From: Vibrio chagasii
GTDB taxonomy: Bacteria > Pseudomonadota > Gammaproteobacteria > Enterobacterales > Vibrionaceae
NCBI RefSeq assembly: GCF_024347355.1
Contig: NZ_AP025466.1
Location: 1,674,001-1,738,000 of the forward strand
Direction of reading: 5' to 3'
Length of the DNA stretch: 64,000 nucleotides
Made by a program: the position numbers and the translations under genes. Below, in pieces: positions 36,535-45,632 of this stretch. The notes beneath the pieces were generated by a model. That model was not told where the DNA came from. It did no database searches and was given only the letters and a program-made list of their open reading frames with translations. Position 1 is the first letter of the stretch; every line of letters begins with the position of its first letter.

Positions 36535-37887
36535 ATGAAAAAAATACTGACTCTTGCATTCCCTTTGATCATTTCACAGCTGATATCCATGGCTTTAGTC
36601 CTTACTGATGTTTGGATGATGTCGCGAATCAGCGTGTCAGCCCTTGCTGCTGGTGGCTTAGGCGCGTCTATCTACTTTTTTATCTTCATTATTGCGAGCA
36701 GTACAGTTGGTTGTGTGGCAAACCTGATCGCTATTGCTTATGGTCAACGAGTCGCTCGCCCTGAATTTGGTAATAGCCAAATTAGGTTGGCTGTGAAAGG
36801 CGCAACCATGCTGGCGTTTGTACTTAGTGCACTCTTAATGACAAGCTTTTGGTTAGCACCTTTGGTGTTAGAAGCTGCCAAGCAACCACAGGAAGTGATT
36901 ACCTTAGCGATGGAGTATGTGCACGCTCTAAAATGGGTGATGTTGCCTTCGCTTATTTTATTGGTGCTGCGCGGCTTAACCAGTGCGTTTGGTAATGTGC
37001 GCTCTATTCTAGTGATGTCGATTATCACTGTGATCTTAAATGTGCCAGTGAGTTACTTCCTCACGTTCCAGTTAGATATGGGCTTAACAGGCTTGGGCTT
37101 AGGTACGGCTATTGCGGCATTCATCGTAATGATTGGATACACGGTTTGGGTGTTTAAACGTGACGAATTCAAACCGTTCGCCCCTTGGCTCCATACCGAA
37201 GAGTACTCCATCAAGCTGATGAACCCGTTGTTGTTAATGGGTTTACCTATCGCCTTGGCGGCGTTACTTGAACATGGCTTGATTTACGGCGGCACCTTAA
37301 TGGCAGGGACGATCAGCATAGCCTCTCTGGCGTTGCATCAAATCTTACTGCAATGCTTAAGCTTTACTTGGAACTTCAACTTCGGTTTCTCGCAAGCTGC
37401 GGCAATTTTGGTTGGCCGTGATTATGGCGCAGGCAACTATGAAGGCATCAAAAGAACTTCGATTCAAAGCTTTATATTAGTGTCAGTGTTGAGTGTCGCT
37501 TTGTCTGCCGTGTTCATCATATGGCCTGAGATGATCGCTTCTATCTTCAAGCTAGACGACGGCACAGGAGCAATGACATCGCTATTGGCCTCGGTTATCT
37601 GGGTTGTTGCACTCTGCTTTATCGTTGATGCTTGGCAGTTGTTAGCAATCAACCTGCTTAGAGGGATGAAGATTGTCTCTATGCCTACGGTGATGACGGC
37701 AATTGGTTACTGGGTGTTTGGCCTACCTGCAGCTTGGTACTTAATGCCCAAGTTTGAATTGGCCGGAATCTGGGGCGGAATTGGTGTTGGCTTGGGAGTG
37801 ACAGGCATTCTGCTGCTTATTCATTTGATGGTTGTGCTGAACAAAAACAGCAAGGCTCCAAATATCGGTTGTTCTGCTTACTCTTAA
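36535..37887 (+). CDS. MATE-family multidrug efflux protein
   Basis: A 450-residue NorM-type exporter of normal length with 12 predicted helices; ALVLTDVWMMSRISVSALAAGGLGASIYF and the second-half repeat PIALAALLEHGLIYGGTLMAGTISIASLALHQI are typical. Na+ or H+ driven export of cationic compounds is the family function. It is likely under the divergent LysR regulator and ends at a terminator. Confidence 0.9.
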   Translation: MKKILTLAFPLIISQLISMALVLTDVWMMSRISVSALAAGGLGASIYFFIFIIASSTVGCVANLIAIAYGQRVARPEFGNSQIRLAVKGATMLAFVLSALLMTSFWLAPLVLEAAKQPQEVITLAMEYVHALKWVMLPSLILLVLRGLTSAFGNVRSILVMSIITVILNVPVSYFLTFQLDMGLTGLGLGTAIAAFIVMIGYTVWVFKRDEFKPFAPWLHTEEYSIKLMNPLLLMGLPIALAALLEHGLIYGGTLMAGTISIASLALHQILLQCLSFTWNFNFGFSQAAAILVGRDYGAGNYEGIKRTSIQSFILVSVLSVALSAVFIIWPEMIASIFKLDDGTGAMTSLLASVIWVVALCFIVDAWQLLAINLLRGMKIVSMPTVMTAIGYWVFGLPAAWYLMPKFELAGIWGGIGVGLGVTGILLLIHLMVVLNKNSKAPNIGCSAYS

Positions 37888-37916
37888 TTTTCTCAGTGAG
37901 ATTATTACTGACAAAC

Positions 37917-37945
37917 AAAAGCCACAGACAATACTGTGGCTTTTG
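37917..37945 (+). terminator. Terminator of the MATE gene
   Basis: AAAAGCCACAG / CTGTGGCTTTT with a 6-base loop. Confidence 0.9.
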
Positions 37946-38028
37946 TTTGTCTCATTGATTCAAGGGGGAGTGAATCAATATCAGGAATCAGGGGGCGCTA
38001 TGGTTAGCTAGGTTCGACTTTTGTGTGC

Positions 38029-38466
38029 TCACTGTCCATCAGAGAGCGCAGACTTCATTATGGTTTTGAACTGCTCTTTTTGCTCTTCAGTTAACACGTT
38101 GTAGATGTTGTTCTTAAGACGCATCTCTTGCATCACCATCGACTTCTCGGTCGCTTGAACCGTATCAATGACCTTTTCCATCTCAGCTTCATTGAATTCA
38201 GGCTGAGTCACTAGGGCGACCTGCTTCTTCTTAAGTTCTATCGCGCTATTCATATCAATCTTTGTTCGATCAGATTGATAGTCTTCAATAAGAGATATGA
38301 CTTCCGCATGTTGTTCTTCACTTAGGTTTAAAGAAGCAATAACCATTTGCAATGGGCTCACTGCTGGTTGTGGCGGTTGTTGTGGTGATGAGGCACTCAC
38401 AAACGGAGCGGTAACGAGTAAAGCTGAAGCAGTTAATACACAAAGCGACTTTTTCAGTGATTTCAT
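38029..38466 (-). CDS. CpxP/Spy-like periplasmic protein
   Basis: A 145-residue protein with signal peptide (ending PFVSA) and two LTxxQ-type motifs, LSEEQHAEV (about 48) and LTEEQKEQF (about 126), in a helical protein; this is the Spy/CpxP pattern. Such proteins act as periplasmic chaperones or envelope-stress modulators. No Cpx sensor genes are near. Confidence 0.8.
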   Translation of the reverse strand: MKSLKKSLCVLTASALLVTAPFVSASSPQQPPQPAVSPLQMVIASLNLSEEQHAEVISLIEDYQSDRTKIDMNSAIELKKKQVALVTQPEFNEAEMEKVIDTVQATEKSMVMQEMRLKNNIYNVLTEEQKEQFKTIMKSALSDGQ

Positions 38467-38678
38467 TGAGTTTCTCCTGTTAGTGGAAACATGAGTATAG
38501 GTAAGTAAGCTGAACTCGATATGAACATGTTGTTCAGTTTAATTTGCCGAGTTCATTGCGTTCACTTACTTGCGCTCGTCTAAGCACAGAACGACTTAGA
38601 CCTTGGTCTTACAGAAACCGAGCTAAAAGGTGACTAGAATTATTTGAGTCGCTCACCGTTATATCAAGGAATATACAA

Positions 38679-38924
38679 ATGGAAGTTGGATTGTTCTGGG
38701 CTGAGAAAGGAATGTTAGTACTTGGTGCACTGTTTGTCTTAACGAGTGTGATGCAGTATGGAAAACGCAGTAGTGATTGGAAAGGCGTGATCACTATGTT
38801 TTATAAACGTATTCCAATGAGCGTTGCAGAGTATAAGTGGTATCGCTTGGGCATTGCATTATTGGTGTTTGCGGTGATCATTCGCTTCGCGCTGCTTATT
38901 CTATGGCCGAGCTATCAGTTGTAA
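38679..38924 (+). CDS. Small membrane protein, unknown function
   Basis: An 81-residue protein with two hydrophobic helices (about 11-25 and 57-75) joined by a basic loop. The ATG follows ATATACAA, with AAGGAA further upstream. I do not recognise the family. Confidence 0.65.
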   Translation: MEVGLFWAEKGMLVLGALFVLTSVMQYGKRSSDWKGVITMFYKRIPMSVAEYKWYRLGIALLVFAVIIRFALLILWPSYQL

Positions 38925-39217
38925 ACCGTCGTCGTTGCGTAAGGTCATCGAAACTTAACCATCAGTATTGAGCTTTAATAAATTTCGTTGTTAAGGCTCG
39001 CACTTCATAAAATAATGCTGTTATGTTCACTAAAGATAGTTGTTATAGCCCTTGTAGCATATTGTTTTTTAGGAAAAATCACTCAAAATAATCGCTCACC
39101 TGTCCGTCTTATCATTCTTATTAATAATCGACATATAAATCTATTCACCCCGTACCTGATACCATAATGATCTGTTACACTCGTCCGAATTAGCTTTGAT
39201 TTATCAGTGGTGCATTT

Positions 39218-40222
39218 ATGTCGTTCCCAGTTCTTATATGTGATGATTCTGCGTTAGCACGGAAGCAGATGGCTCGATCACTGCCTAGTTCTCTAAATGC
39301 AGATATAACTTTTGCTGTTCATGGGCTTAATGCACTTGAAGAGCTAGCTCAAAACCAGTTCAAACTGATGTTCCTTGATCTCACCATGCCGGAATTAGAT
39401 GGCTATGGCACATTGGAAGAGATGCAACGTTTAGGTGACACCACACCCGTTGTGGTTGTTTCTGGTGATATCCAACCAAAAGCGCAGCAGAAGGTCATGG
39501 ACCTTGGTGCTAAAGCGTTTTTGAAAAAGCCGATTGATAAAGAAGCGTTAAAAGCGATTTTACGTGAGCATGTTGAGCCACCAAAACAGCCTCAACTTAT
39601 TACGCCAGCACCGCTAGAGTTACCGATTCTGCGCCGACGTGACATCTATATGGAAGTTGCGAACGTTGCGATAGGTCGAGCAGCAGATGCATTGGCGCGC
39701 CACTTTAATGTATTCGTTCACTTACCATTGCCGAACGTGAACATCTTCGAAGTGAGCGAATTGCACATGGCACTTCGTGACTTGGCTGACAACGACCAAG
39801 TATCCGGTGTTTGCCAAGGCTTCAGTGGAGAGGGGATTGCAGGTGAAGCGTTAGTATTGCTCAGTGACTCCAGTGTGAGCGATCTTAAAAAGCTCATGAA
39901 GGTTCCGACTGAAAGTGAAGAGCTGGAAGAGTTAGAATTACTGATGGATGTGTCGAATATTCTCGTTGGCTCTTTCCTTAACGGGCTAGGGGAGCAGTCC
40001 GAGGTTCGTTTCTTCCAGAGTTCGCCGGTTCTACTAGGGCAGCACATCTCGATTGATTCTGTTATCGAAAACACGAGTGGTTCGTTCAAGAAGACCATGA
40101 CCTTCGAAGTCAGCTATAACATTGATGGTACTTCTATCCGTTGTGACCTTCTGTTTATGTTTGTTGACGAGTCTCTGCCTCTTCTAGACAATAAATTGGC
40201 CTACCTAATGGAGGAGTTTTAA
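39218..40222 (+). CDS. Response regulator with CheC/CheX-like phosphatase domain
   Basis: A 334-residue protein. Receiver domain (1-120): acidic pair D9-D10, phospho-acceptor D54 in LMFLDLTMPE, and KP in AFLKKPID. The C-terminal half (about 140-334) resembles CheC/CheX: EVANVAIGRAADALA near its start and LLMDVSNILVGSFLNGLGEQ repeating the E/D..N pattern of the two active-site helices. It may dephosphorylate a response regulator under control of its own receiver. It is followed after one base by a PAS protein gene, clearly one operon. Confidence 0.85.
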   Translation: MSFPVLICDDSALARKQMARSLPSSLNADITFAVHGLNALEELAQNQFKLMFLDLTMPELDGYGTLEEMQRLGDTTPVVVVSGDIQPKAQQKVMDLGAKAFLKKPIDKEALKAILREHVEPPKQPQLITPAPLELPILRRRDIYMEVANVAIGRAADALARHFNVFVHLPLPNVNIFEVSELHMALRDLADNDQVSGVCQGFSGEGIAGEALVLLSDSSVSDLKKLMKVPTESEELEELELLMDVSNILVGSFLNGLGEQSEVRFFQSSPVLLGQHISIDSVIENTSGSFKKTMTFEVSYNIDGTSIRCDLLFMFVDESLPLLDNKLAYLMEEF

Positions 40223-40223
40223 T

Positions 40224-40664
40224 ATGCTGAATCTTCCTGCTGAATTTGAACAGTTCCACTGGATGGTGGACATGGTTCAAAACGTCGATATGGGGCTGGT
40301 GGTCATCAATCGTGATTTTGAGGTGCAAGTTTGGAATGGTTTCATGACGCACCATAGCGGTAAGCAATCGCACGATGCGATTGGTAAATCGATCTTTGAA
40401 CTGTTCCCTGAAATCCCAGAAGAGTGGTTTAGGCTTAAAACAAAACCGGTTTATGACTTAGGCTGTCGTAGCTTTATTACGTGGCAACAAAGGCCTTATC
40501 TGTTTAAGTGCCGTAACGTGAGGCCAGTAACTCAGCAAGCCGACTTTATGTATCAGAACGTCACGCTTAACCCAATGCGTTCTCCAACTGGGCAAGTGAC
40601 ATCCTTGTTCTTGTCGATTCAAGACGCGACTGCTGAAGCTCTGATGTCTCAGAAAAAGACTTAA
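40224..40664 (+). CDS. Stand-alone PAS-domain protein
   Basis: A 146-residue cytoplasmic protein holding one PAS fold (about 10-135; NVDMGLVVINRDFEVQVWNGFMTHHSG and IGKSIFELFPE). There is no output domain. It follows the CheC-type regulator gene with a GGAGG ribosome-binding site inside that gene. It is probably the sensory partner of that regulator; the cue is unknown. A strong terminator follows. Confidence 0.85.
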   Translation: MLNLPAEFEQFHWMVDMVQNVDMGLVVINRDFEVQVWNGFMTHHSGKQSHDAIGKSIFELFPEIPEEWFRLKTKPVYDLGCRSFITWQQRPYLFKCRNVRPVTQQADFMYQNVTLNPMRSPTGQVTSLFLSIQDATAEALMSQKKT

Positions 40665-40717
40665 CGTACCTTAAGGTGAAAATTGAATCGCCTTATAAGA
40701 GCACTCTGAACACTAGT

Positions 40718-40752
40718 AAAAATGGCCAAGGTTAATCCCCTTGGCCATTTTG
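40718..40752 (+). terminator. Terminator of the CheC/PAS operon
   Basis: AAAATGGCCAAGG / CCTTGGCCATTTT, a 13-bp stem with a 7-base loop. Confidence 0.93.
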
Positions 40753-41140
40753 TATCTGATTTAGTAGTAATGAGTTCGGATTAAAGAAGGCGTTCTGTGT
40801 TCGTTAACTTTAGTCGAGCTGTTGTTAGGCTCTATCAACAGCGGCTTGTATTCGATGGATTTTCATAAATAAGCATATCTAACAAGCCATATTCTGTGGA
40901 CTTTACCCCCGCTCATCCAAGTTTCGAACGTGTTAATCGATCTTGTCTTTGTACTTTATAAATTTCAGGGCTAATGAAAGAGGGCTGAGATCGGCTCGCG
41001 AAGCGAAAAAAGTCAGAAAAAAATGAAATTATTTAAGAAAAAATGCATTTTTTGATTAAAGAAAAGTGTGATTTTTATGTGATTAAAGGGCACTTTTTTC
41101 ACAAATTTGCCTTATCGAACGTTTTTTAGTCGAATTTGAA
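40753..41140. other. Upstream intergenic region of guaC
   Basis: No gene supported. It becomes AT-rich with long A runs towards the guaC promoter. Confidence 0.5.
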
Positions 41141-41156
41141 AGGAAAACGTTTGCGC
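41141..41156 (-). promoter_or_regulatory. PurR-box-like operator of guaC
   Basis: On the minus strand GCGCAAACGTTTTCCT matches the PurR consensus ACGCAAACGTTTTCNT except for the first base. A second partial GCGCAAACG follows at about 41170-41180. It lies about 140 bases before the promoter below. Confidence 0.6.
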
Positions 41157-41294
41157 AATAAACCGACAGCGTTTGCGCGAATGTGTTGTTAAGTTATTAA
41201 TTACTAAGAATTTAGTCGAAAAGTAGGAGCGGGGAGCTTTTACCAGATATGGAATCTTTGAGAGGATAGCACAAAAAAAAATGAAATATCAGAC

Positions 41295-41322
41295 TTGCTG
41301 TTAGTAAATCACAGCCTATAAT
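41295..41322 (+). promoter_or_regulatory. Sigma-70 promoter of guaC
   Basis: TTGCTG, 16 bases, then a perfect TATAAT. Transcription should begin around 41328-41330. Confidence 0.7.
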
Positions 41323-41327
41323 GCTGA

Positions 41328-41361
41328 AAACCGGAGCGTCTGCCAACGCTCCGGTTTTTTT
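41328..41361 (+). terminator. Terminator-like hairpin at the very start of the guaC transcript
   Basis: AAACCGGAGCGT / ACGCTCCGGTTT, a perfect 12-bp stem with loop CTGCCA followed by a run of T ending at 41361. A second smaller hairpin, AAGCGT-CTGCCA-ACGCTT (41379-41396), has the same loop and complementary arms. Confidence 0.8.
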
Positions 41362-41440
41362 GTGTCCGAAACTCAGTAAAGCGTCTGCCAACGCTTACCG
41401 AAAACGCACGACACGTAATATGATTACAGGACAAATTATC

Positions 41441-42484
41441 ATGCGTATCGAACAAGAACTTAAGTTAGGCTTCAAAGATGTATTATTCCGCCCAAAGCGT
41501 TCTACTCTTAAAAGTCGTTCTCAAGTTGAATTAACCCGCGAGTTTACATTCAAGCATAGCGGTCGTCAATGGTCTGGTGTACCAGTAATCGCAGCGAACA
41601 TGGATTCGGTAGCAAGTTTCGAAATGGCAGCGGCTCTAGCAGAGCACGGTGTAATGACTGCAGTACACAAGCACTACACAGTAGAGCAGTGGGCTGAGTT
41701 CGCAAAAACAGCAGACAAGAAAACGCTGAACAACGTATTTGTATCAACAGGTACTTCTGAAGCTGAGTTGGAGAAAACTAAGCAAATCATGGCGCTTAGC
41801 GAAGATTTCGTATTTATCTGTATTGATATCGCTAACGGCTACTCAGAGCACCTAGTTGAGTACGTACAGAAAGTACGTGCAGAGTTCCCAGACAAAGTAA
41901 TCTCTGCTGGTAACGTTGTTACAGGTGATATGGTTGAAGAGCTAATCCTAGCAGGTGCAGACATCGTTAAAGTTGGAATCGGCCCAGGTTCAGTTTGTAC
42001 TACACGTGTTAAAACTGGTGTAGGTTACCCTCAACTTTCTGCAATCATCGAGTGTGGCGACGCGGCTCACGGCCTTGGTGGCATGATCATCGGTGACGGT
42101 GGCTGTTCATGTGCTGGTGACGTATCTAAAGCGTTCGGTGGCGGTGCTGATTTCGTAATGCTAGGCGGTATGCTAGCAGGCCACGAAGAGTCAGGCGGTG
42201 AAGTTGTTGAGCAAGACGGTAAGCAATTCATGAAGTTCTACGGCATGTCTTCACAGTCGGCTATGGACAAGCACTCAGGTGGTGTTGCTAAGTACCGTGC
42301 TGCGGAAGGTAAAACTGTTTTACTTCCATACCGTGGTTCAGTTCACAACACAATTTCAGACATCCTTGGTGGTGTACGCTCAACGTGTACATACGTAGGC
42401 GCAGCGAAGCTTAAAGAGCTAACTAAGCGTACGACTTTCATCCGTGTACAAGAGCAAGAGAACAACGTATTCGGCAAAGAGTAA
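41441..42484 (+). CDS. guaC: GMP reductase
   Basis: A 347-residue enzyme, the exact length of E. coli GuaC; it reduces GMP to IMP with NADPH, releasing ammonia, in purine salvage. The catalytic Cys186 is in [11 protein letters not shown], and [26 protein letters not shown] is the phosphate-binding loop. The start [16 protein letters not shown] is conserved; the in-frame extension to 41321 covers the leader hairpins and is not translated in this model. The segment from 42233 to the stop is partly repeated at 50459-50602, so this 3' end may have been brought in by an integrating element. Confidence 0.97.
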   Translation: MRIEQELKLGFKDVLFRPKRSTLKSRSQVELTREFTFKHSGRQWSGVPVIAANMDSVASFEMAAALAEHGVMTAVHKHYTVEQWAEFAKTADKKTLNNVFVSTGTSEAELEKTKQIMALSEDFVFICIDIANGYSEHLVEYVQKVRAEFPDKVISAGNVVTGDMVEELILAGADIVKVGIGPGSVCTTRVKTGVGYPQLSAIIECGDAAHGLGGMIIGDGGCSCAGDVSKAFGGGADFVMLGGMLAGHEESGGEVVEQDGKQFMKFYGMSSQSAMDKHSGGVAKYRAAEGKTVLLPYRGSVHNTISDILGGVRSTCTYVGAAKLKELTKRTTFIRVQEQENNVFGKE

Positions 42485-42517
42485 CGTTTAAAACGCTTGT
42501 TTGAAAGTTTAAGAATG

Positions 42518-42543
42518 GAGCCACTTTTTAGTGGCTCTTTTTT
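42518..42543 (+). terminator. Terminator of guaC
   Basis: GAGCCACT / AGTGGCTC with loop TTTT, then six T. Confidence 0.92.
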
Positions 42544-42595
42544 GTCTGAAAAACGAAAAAGTGGCAGCAGAGACCGTATTTGGGGTGGTATTAGG

Positions 42596-43054
42596 TTAAA
42601 GGTTAGTGAGTGGATTGTGCGTAATCGCTTCTGATAAGTGGTCAGGAGCGAAGTGTGCGTAGCGCATCGTCATGCTGATATCAGCATGACCAAGAATATC
42701 GCGTAGAACCAAAATGTTTCCGCCATTCATCATGAAGTGGCTAGCAAATGAGTGTCTTAATACGTGCGATGCTTGACCAGAAGGGAGGCTTATGCCGAGT
42801 TTGTTCTTCAGGATATAGCAGAAAGGGGTATAGCATTGCTCGAAGAGTTTGCCTGAAGTAGGTTTATAGATCTCGTTGTAAAGCGCTTCAGAGATAGGTA
42901 CAGAGCGATTCTTTTTTGTTTTAGTGTTGGTGAAGGTGACTTTATATTTGCTTAACTGAGAGCCTTTCCACACACCAAGTTCCTTCAATTTAGTGAACAC
43001 AGCAAAACTAACTTTTCTAACAAGTATTGGAACTGATCGTAGATGGTGTCGCAC
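42596..43054 (-). pseudogene. int: Integrase of a P2-like element, N-terminally truncated
   Basis: The 152 codons hold the C-terminal catalytic part of a phage tyrosine recombinase: SHVLRHSFASHFMMNGGNILVLRDILGHADISMTMRYAHFAPDHL gives H97..R100, H123 and nucleophile Y132, with the beta-hairpin lysine in NTKTKKNRSVP. The wording is that of P2-type integrases, normally about 330 residues. The N-terminal arm-binding part and first catalytic Arg are missing, so it cannot act alone. It lies directly behind guaC, the site the element appears to have used. A more decayed copy is at 50605-50970. Confidence 0.88.
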
Positions 43055-43363
43055 TGAGTACTAATGAATAATGCAGGGCTCAGGTAGGAGTATATTTGAT
43101 GGGACTGGTGGTCGCAGACAATAAAGGCAAATCGATAACAACAAAGTAGAAGCCATTCAGGTGGTCATCCAAATGGCTTATGAGAACCGAACTTAATTGG
43201 GATTTCTAGCTAAATATATTTCTATGGGATTAACGTTGAAACTCTTATTATTTTCAATAGTATCAATATCTTGGTGTTGTTGACTGTTGTTTTTTTTAGA
43301 TTTAGATTGTGCCGATAATCGTGTGCTGGCCGCACAATCTAGTGTTTAAAAAAGGAATTCAGT

Positions 43364-43855
43364 ATGAAAAAAAGCTTCTTAATTTTATCAATGGCGTCGT
43401 TGTTATCAGCGTCGGTATTTGCTAAAAATCTTTCATTTTCAAACCCAAGAACTCTATTGCCCAATGAGGATGTACAGTCTTTTGAACTTGCAGATCTAGA
43501 CGGCAATGGAAAACAAGAAATTGTATATCTAACGTCTAACGGTGAACTTAAGTATGCAGCCTTAGGCCATTATATCACCGAATCAAGTCGTGATATTCTT
43601 CGTAGTTCGTATGAATGGGCTGTTAAAGAGCGCCCAGGTATAACGATGGAATTTGATGATAATGGGTACATGATTTCAGGAGAAGGAAGTGGAGGTGGAT
43701 CTAATTTATATTTTAAAGATGGTACGTTCCGTGGGAATTATGTGCAGCAAACAATATTGATTGATTACATTTCTGATACTGAAATAAGCGGTACATTTAA
43801 GGATGGGCGTTTGGGAATTTACGATGAGGTTCCTTTCACTGCGGTTCCAAAGTAG
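43364..43855 (+). CDS. Exported protein with calcium-binding-like loop, unknown function
   Basis: A 163-residue protein with a signal peptide (MKKSFLILSMASLLSASVFA). LADLDGNGKQEIVYLT resembles an FG-GAP/EF-hand-like DxDGNGxxE loop; later GEGSGGGSNLYFKDGTF is Gly-rich. Not recognised further. It lies inside the element between the integrase remnant and the Ogr-like gene; the second element lacks it. Confidence 0.7.
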   Translation: MKKSFLILSMASLLSASVFAKNLSFSNPRTLLPNEDVQSFELADLDGNGKQEIVYLTSNGELKYAALGHYITESSRDILRSSYEWAVKERPGITMEFDDNGYMISGEGSGGGSNLYFKDGTFRGNYVQQTILIDYISDTEISGTFKDGRLGIYDEVPFTAVPK

Positions 43856-43864
43856 AAAATCCAA

Positions 43865-44116
43865 CTAAGATATCAAAAGTTGTTGTTTTAGCTCTTGGCG
43901 CTGATCGGGTGCCAAGGCCTTAACCATTTCAAAAGCCAACTGAGAAGTCGTTTTAGCTGAAGGGCTGAGAGTATGACTGAAGGAAAGATTCATCACAAAG
44001 GTATGGCCACACTCAGGGTCACTACAACTACAACATAAATCGCTATAACCCGCTGAAATACGGTTTGATTTTTGTATGCGGGTTTTCTCGCCACACTCGG
44101 GGCAAATTACTCTCAT
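43865..44116 (-). CDS. Ogr/Delta-type zinc-binding phage regulator
   Basis: An 83-residue protein: CPECGEKTRIQKSNRISAGYSDLCCSCSDPECGHTFV has the CxxC...C..CxxxxC metal pattern and spacing of P2 Ogr / P4 Delta proteins, which activate late promoters of P2-like phages. It is the best-preserved phage gene here. A decayed copy lies in the second element (50974-51068), in the same order relative to the integrase and cargo. Confidence 0.85.
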   Translation of the reverse strand: MRVICPECGEKTRIQKSNRISAGYSDLCCSCSDPECGHTFVMNLSFSHTLSPSAKTTSQLAFEMVKALAPDQRQELKQQLLIS

Positions 44117-44259
44117 ATGACACCATGAACCTATCGAAATGATAAGCCCATGGTACTAAATTATGGTGAGGATTTATACAGTTCTACCGCTTTTGAGGAT
44201 GTCTTTTTGTTTTTCTCGGGGCGTGCTTACCTAGATGAGCCACAGTTGGCAAACTATGC

Positions 44260-44397
44260 AGAAAAATTCTGTATTTTGTGAAGTGATGAATCATACGTGA
44301 CAGATAAGTTATTGAATATGTGGCATATCAATGTGTATCCTTTATTGCATGAGTCTCTTAGATAGAAAAATTCTGTATTTAAATGCAGAATTTTTCT
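44260..44397. repeat. Three copies of a 12-bp motif, two forming a perfect inverted repeat
   Basis: AGAAAAATTCTG occurs at 44260 and 44364 (both followed by TATTT), and its exact complement CAGAATTTTTCT at 44386-44397, so 44364-44397 is a palindrome with a 10-base loop. The second element lacks the palindrome but keeps a variant of the first copy. Confidence 0.8.
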
Positions 44398-44429
44398 GTC
44401 TAATAAAGCGGTTAACAATCAGGGAGAAA

Positions 44430-44777
44430 TTGGAGTTGAGTGGTTATCAATCGAATTTAGAAACTCTGCTGAACATGCTCAATGAGACTTGGGATTCATT
44501 AATAAGTAACGGAGTTACCAACGAAACAGAGTTAGTTCTAGAATTTGGCTACTTATGTCCAAATAAAGCATCAGCTATTCAACTAAACGACGCTCTCGAA
44601 AACTATGAGTCACTGACCAGAAGTGAGGGGTTTATTAACCGCTCATGGTTTGTTGAAGGATATTCTCACCCGACAACGGTAACCAAAGACATCCTTACTC
44701 AATGGTTAGACTTTATGGTTACAAAAGGTTGGGAGTTTCAATGTACCTTTGATGTTTTTGGGGCTTCGTTTAGTTAA
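44430..44777 (+). CDS. RraB-like protein (RNase E inhibitor family), cassette-like cargo
   Basis: A 115-residue protein starting at TTG 44430 with AGGGAG upstream, the same leader that precedes the GNAT start in the second element; a longer reading from 44331 crosses the palindrome and is less likely. NETELVLEFGYLCPNKASAIQLNDALE...WFVEGYSHPTTVTKDILTQWLDFMVTKGWEFQCTFDVFG follows the RraB pattern of two short alpha/beta units. RraB of E. coli binds RNase E and changes RNA turnover; the match here is by eye. It is followed at once by an attC-like repeat, as in integron cassettes. Confidence 0.6.
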   Translation: MELSGYQSNLETLLNMLNETWDSLISNGVTNETELVLEFGYLCPNKASAIQLNDALENYESLTRSEGFINRSWFVEGYSHPTTVTKDILTQWLDFMVTKGWEFQCTFDVFGASFS

Positions 44778-44780
44778 ATT

Positions 44781-44900
44781 GCTAACAAACTGTTTAATAG
44801 TGATTCGAAACACGTGGCATTTTACTGCGCGTTGGTTTTAGTGGTTGAGGCGCTATACGACGGCTTCAGTATTGCGTTGCTTAACCCATATCAAGTGTCA
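44781..44900 (+). repeat. attC-like (Vibrio superintegron repeat-type) site after the RraB-like gene
   Basis: CTAACAAACTGTTTAA, then GTGATTCGAAACACGTGG, and after a GC-mixed centre TATTGCGTTGCTTAACCC follow the layout of Vibrio superintegron attC repeats as I know them. The 3' crossover (GTTA-type) is not canonical. It can be aligned over most of its length with 51814-51930. Confidence 0.7.
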
Positions 44901-44983
44901 ATTTTGATACAAATTTTTCTTTGCTAGTTGCGCCCGAGCCGAACGCTAACACTAGCAAAGCCATTATGGAGAAATAAACCAAA

Positions 44984-45328
44984 ATGAATATCAGATCAAA
45001 AGCATCCATATTTTTTGTTACTATTCTGTGTGCACACCCAGCGATAGCAACGGATGCCTGTTATGGAAAAATTTCGTTGCTATGGGTTGATACTGACAAA
45101 ACTGTGAACTTCGATATAGAGCCCACGAAACAGTGCCCTTGCAACTTTGTTGAAGGAAGCTCGAAAGGTTTTTTTATACCTCGAAACCAAGAAAATAGAG
45201 AGGAACAGTACTCTGCTCTTCTCGCTGCCTTCATGGCCGATAAGGTAATTAGTAGTTGGCACGATTGGACATCAAATGAAGGTACAACAAGGTGTACGAG
45301 TCACAATATTGCTTTGGGAAAGTTTTAA
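44984..45328 (+). CDS. Small exported cysteine-containing protein, unknown
   Basis: A 114-residue protein with a signal peptide (ending HPAIA). The mature part has four cysteines (ACYGKISLLWV, QCPCNF, TTRCTS) likely in disulfides. It resembles the protein at 45633 in layout: GKI near the N terminus, then a QYSALLAAFMADK helix, then a Cys near the end. Function unknown. Confidence 0.65.
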   Translation: MNIRSKASIFFVTILCAHPAIATDACYGKISLLWVDTDKTVNFDIEPTKQCPCNFVEGSSKGFFIPRNQENREEQYSALLAAFMADKVISSWHDWTSNEGTTRCTSHNIALGKF

Positions 45329-45632
45329 AAGCCTTATATGATACATCTCAAGACGGACAGAGGGTGTTGCCACACACTTAGTATGATACTTGGTCATACA
45401 TATGAACTTATCAGTAACAAATCTTAGACCAAGATATATTAGGAGACTAGATGGCTCTACTCGTTGTTAAGCTTAAAGAGTATTTTTCCCGGACAGTCAT
45501 CGATCTCGGAGGCATTTTTATTATGTTGTGGTGTTGAAGTGCCACACTTCAGCTTGGTCATTGCGTGTTCCTCACCTTGACATAACGTTCATATGTGATT
45601 GAATATAATAAAGAATATTCAAGGAGAAATAG
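45329..45632. other. Intergenic region between the two small exported proteins
   Basis: No supported gene. A 28-codon reading frame at about 45450 with AGGAG upstream is too short to claim. TGAAGTG-CCA-CACTTCA near 45535 is a small perfect hairpin. Confidence 0.4.

Noticed and set aside
41321..41440. In-frame N-terminal extension of guaC
   Set aside because: It spans the leader hairpins and the conserved GuaC start is at 41441, giving the exact E. coli length.
45450..45540. 28-codon reading frame with an AGGAG site
   Set aside because: Too short and without any supporting feature.
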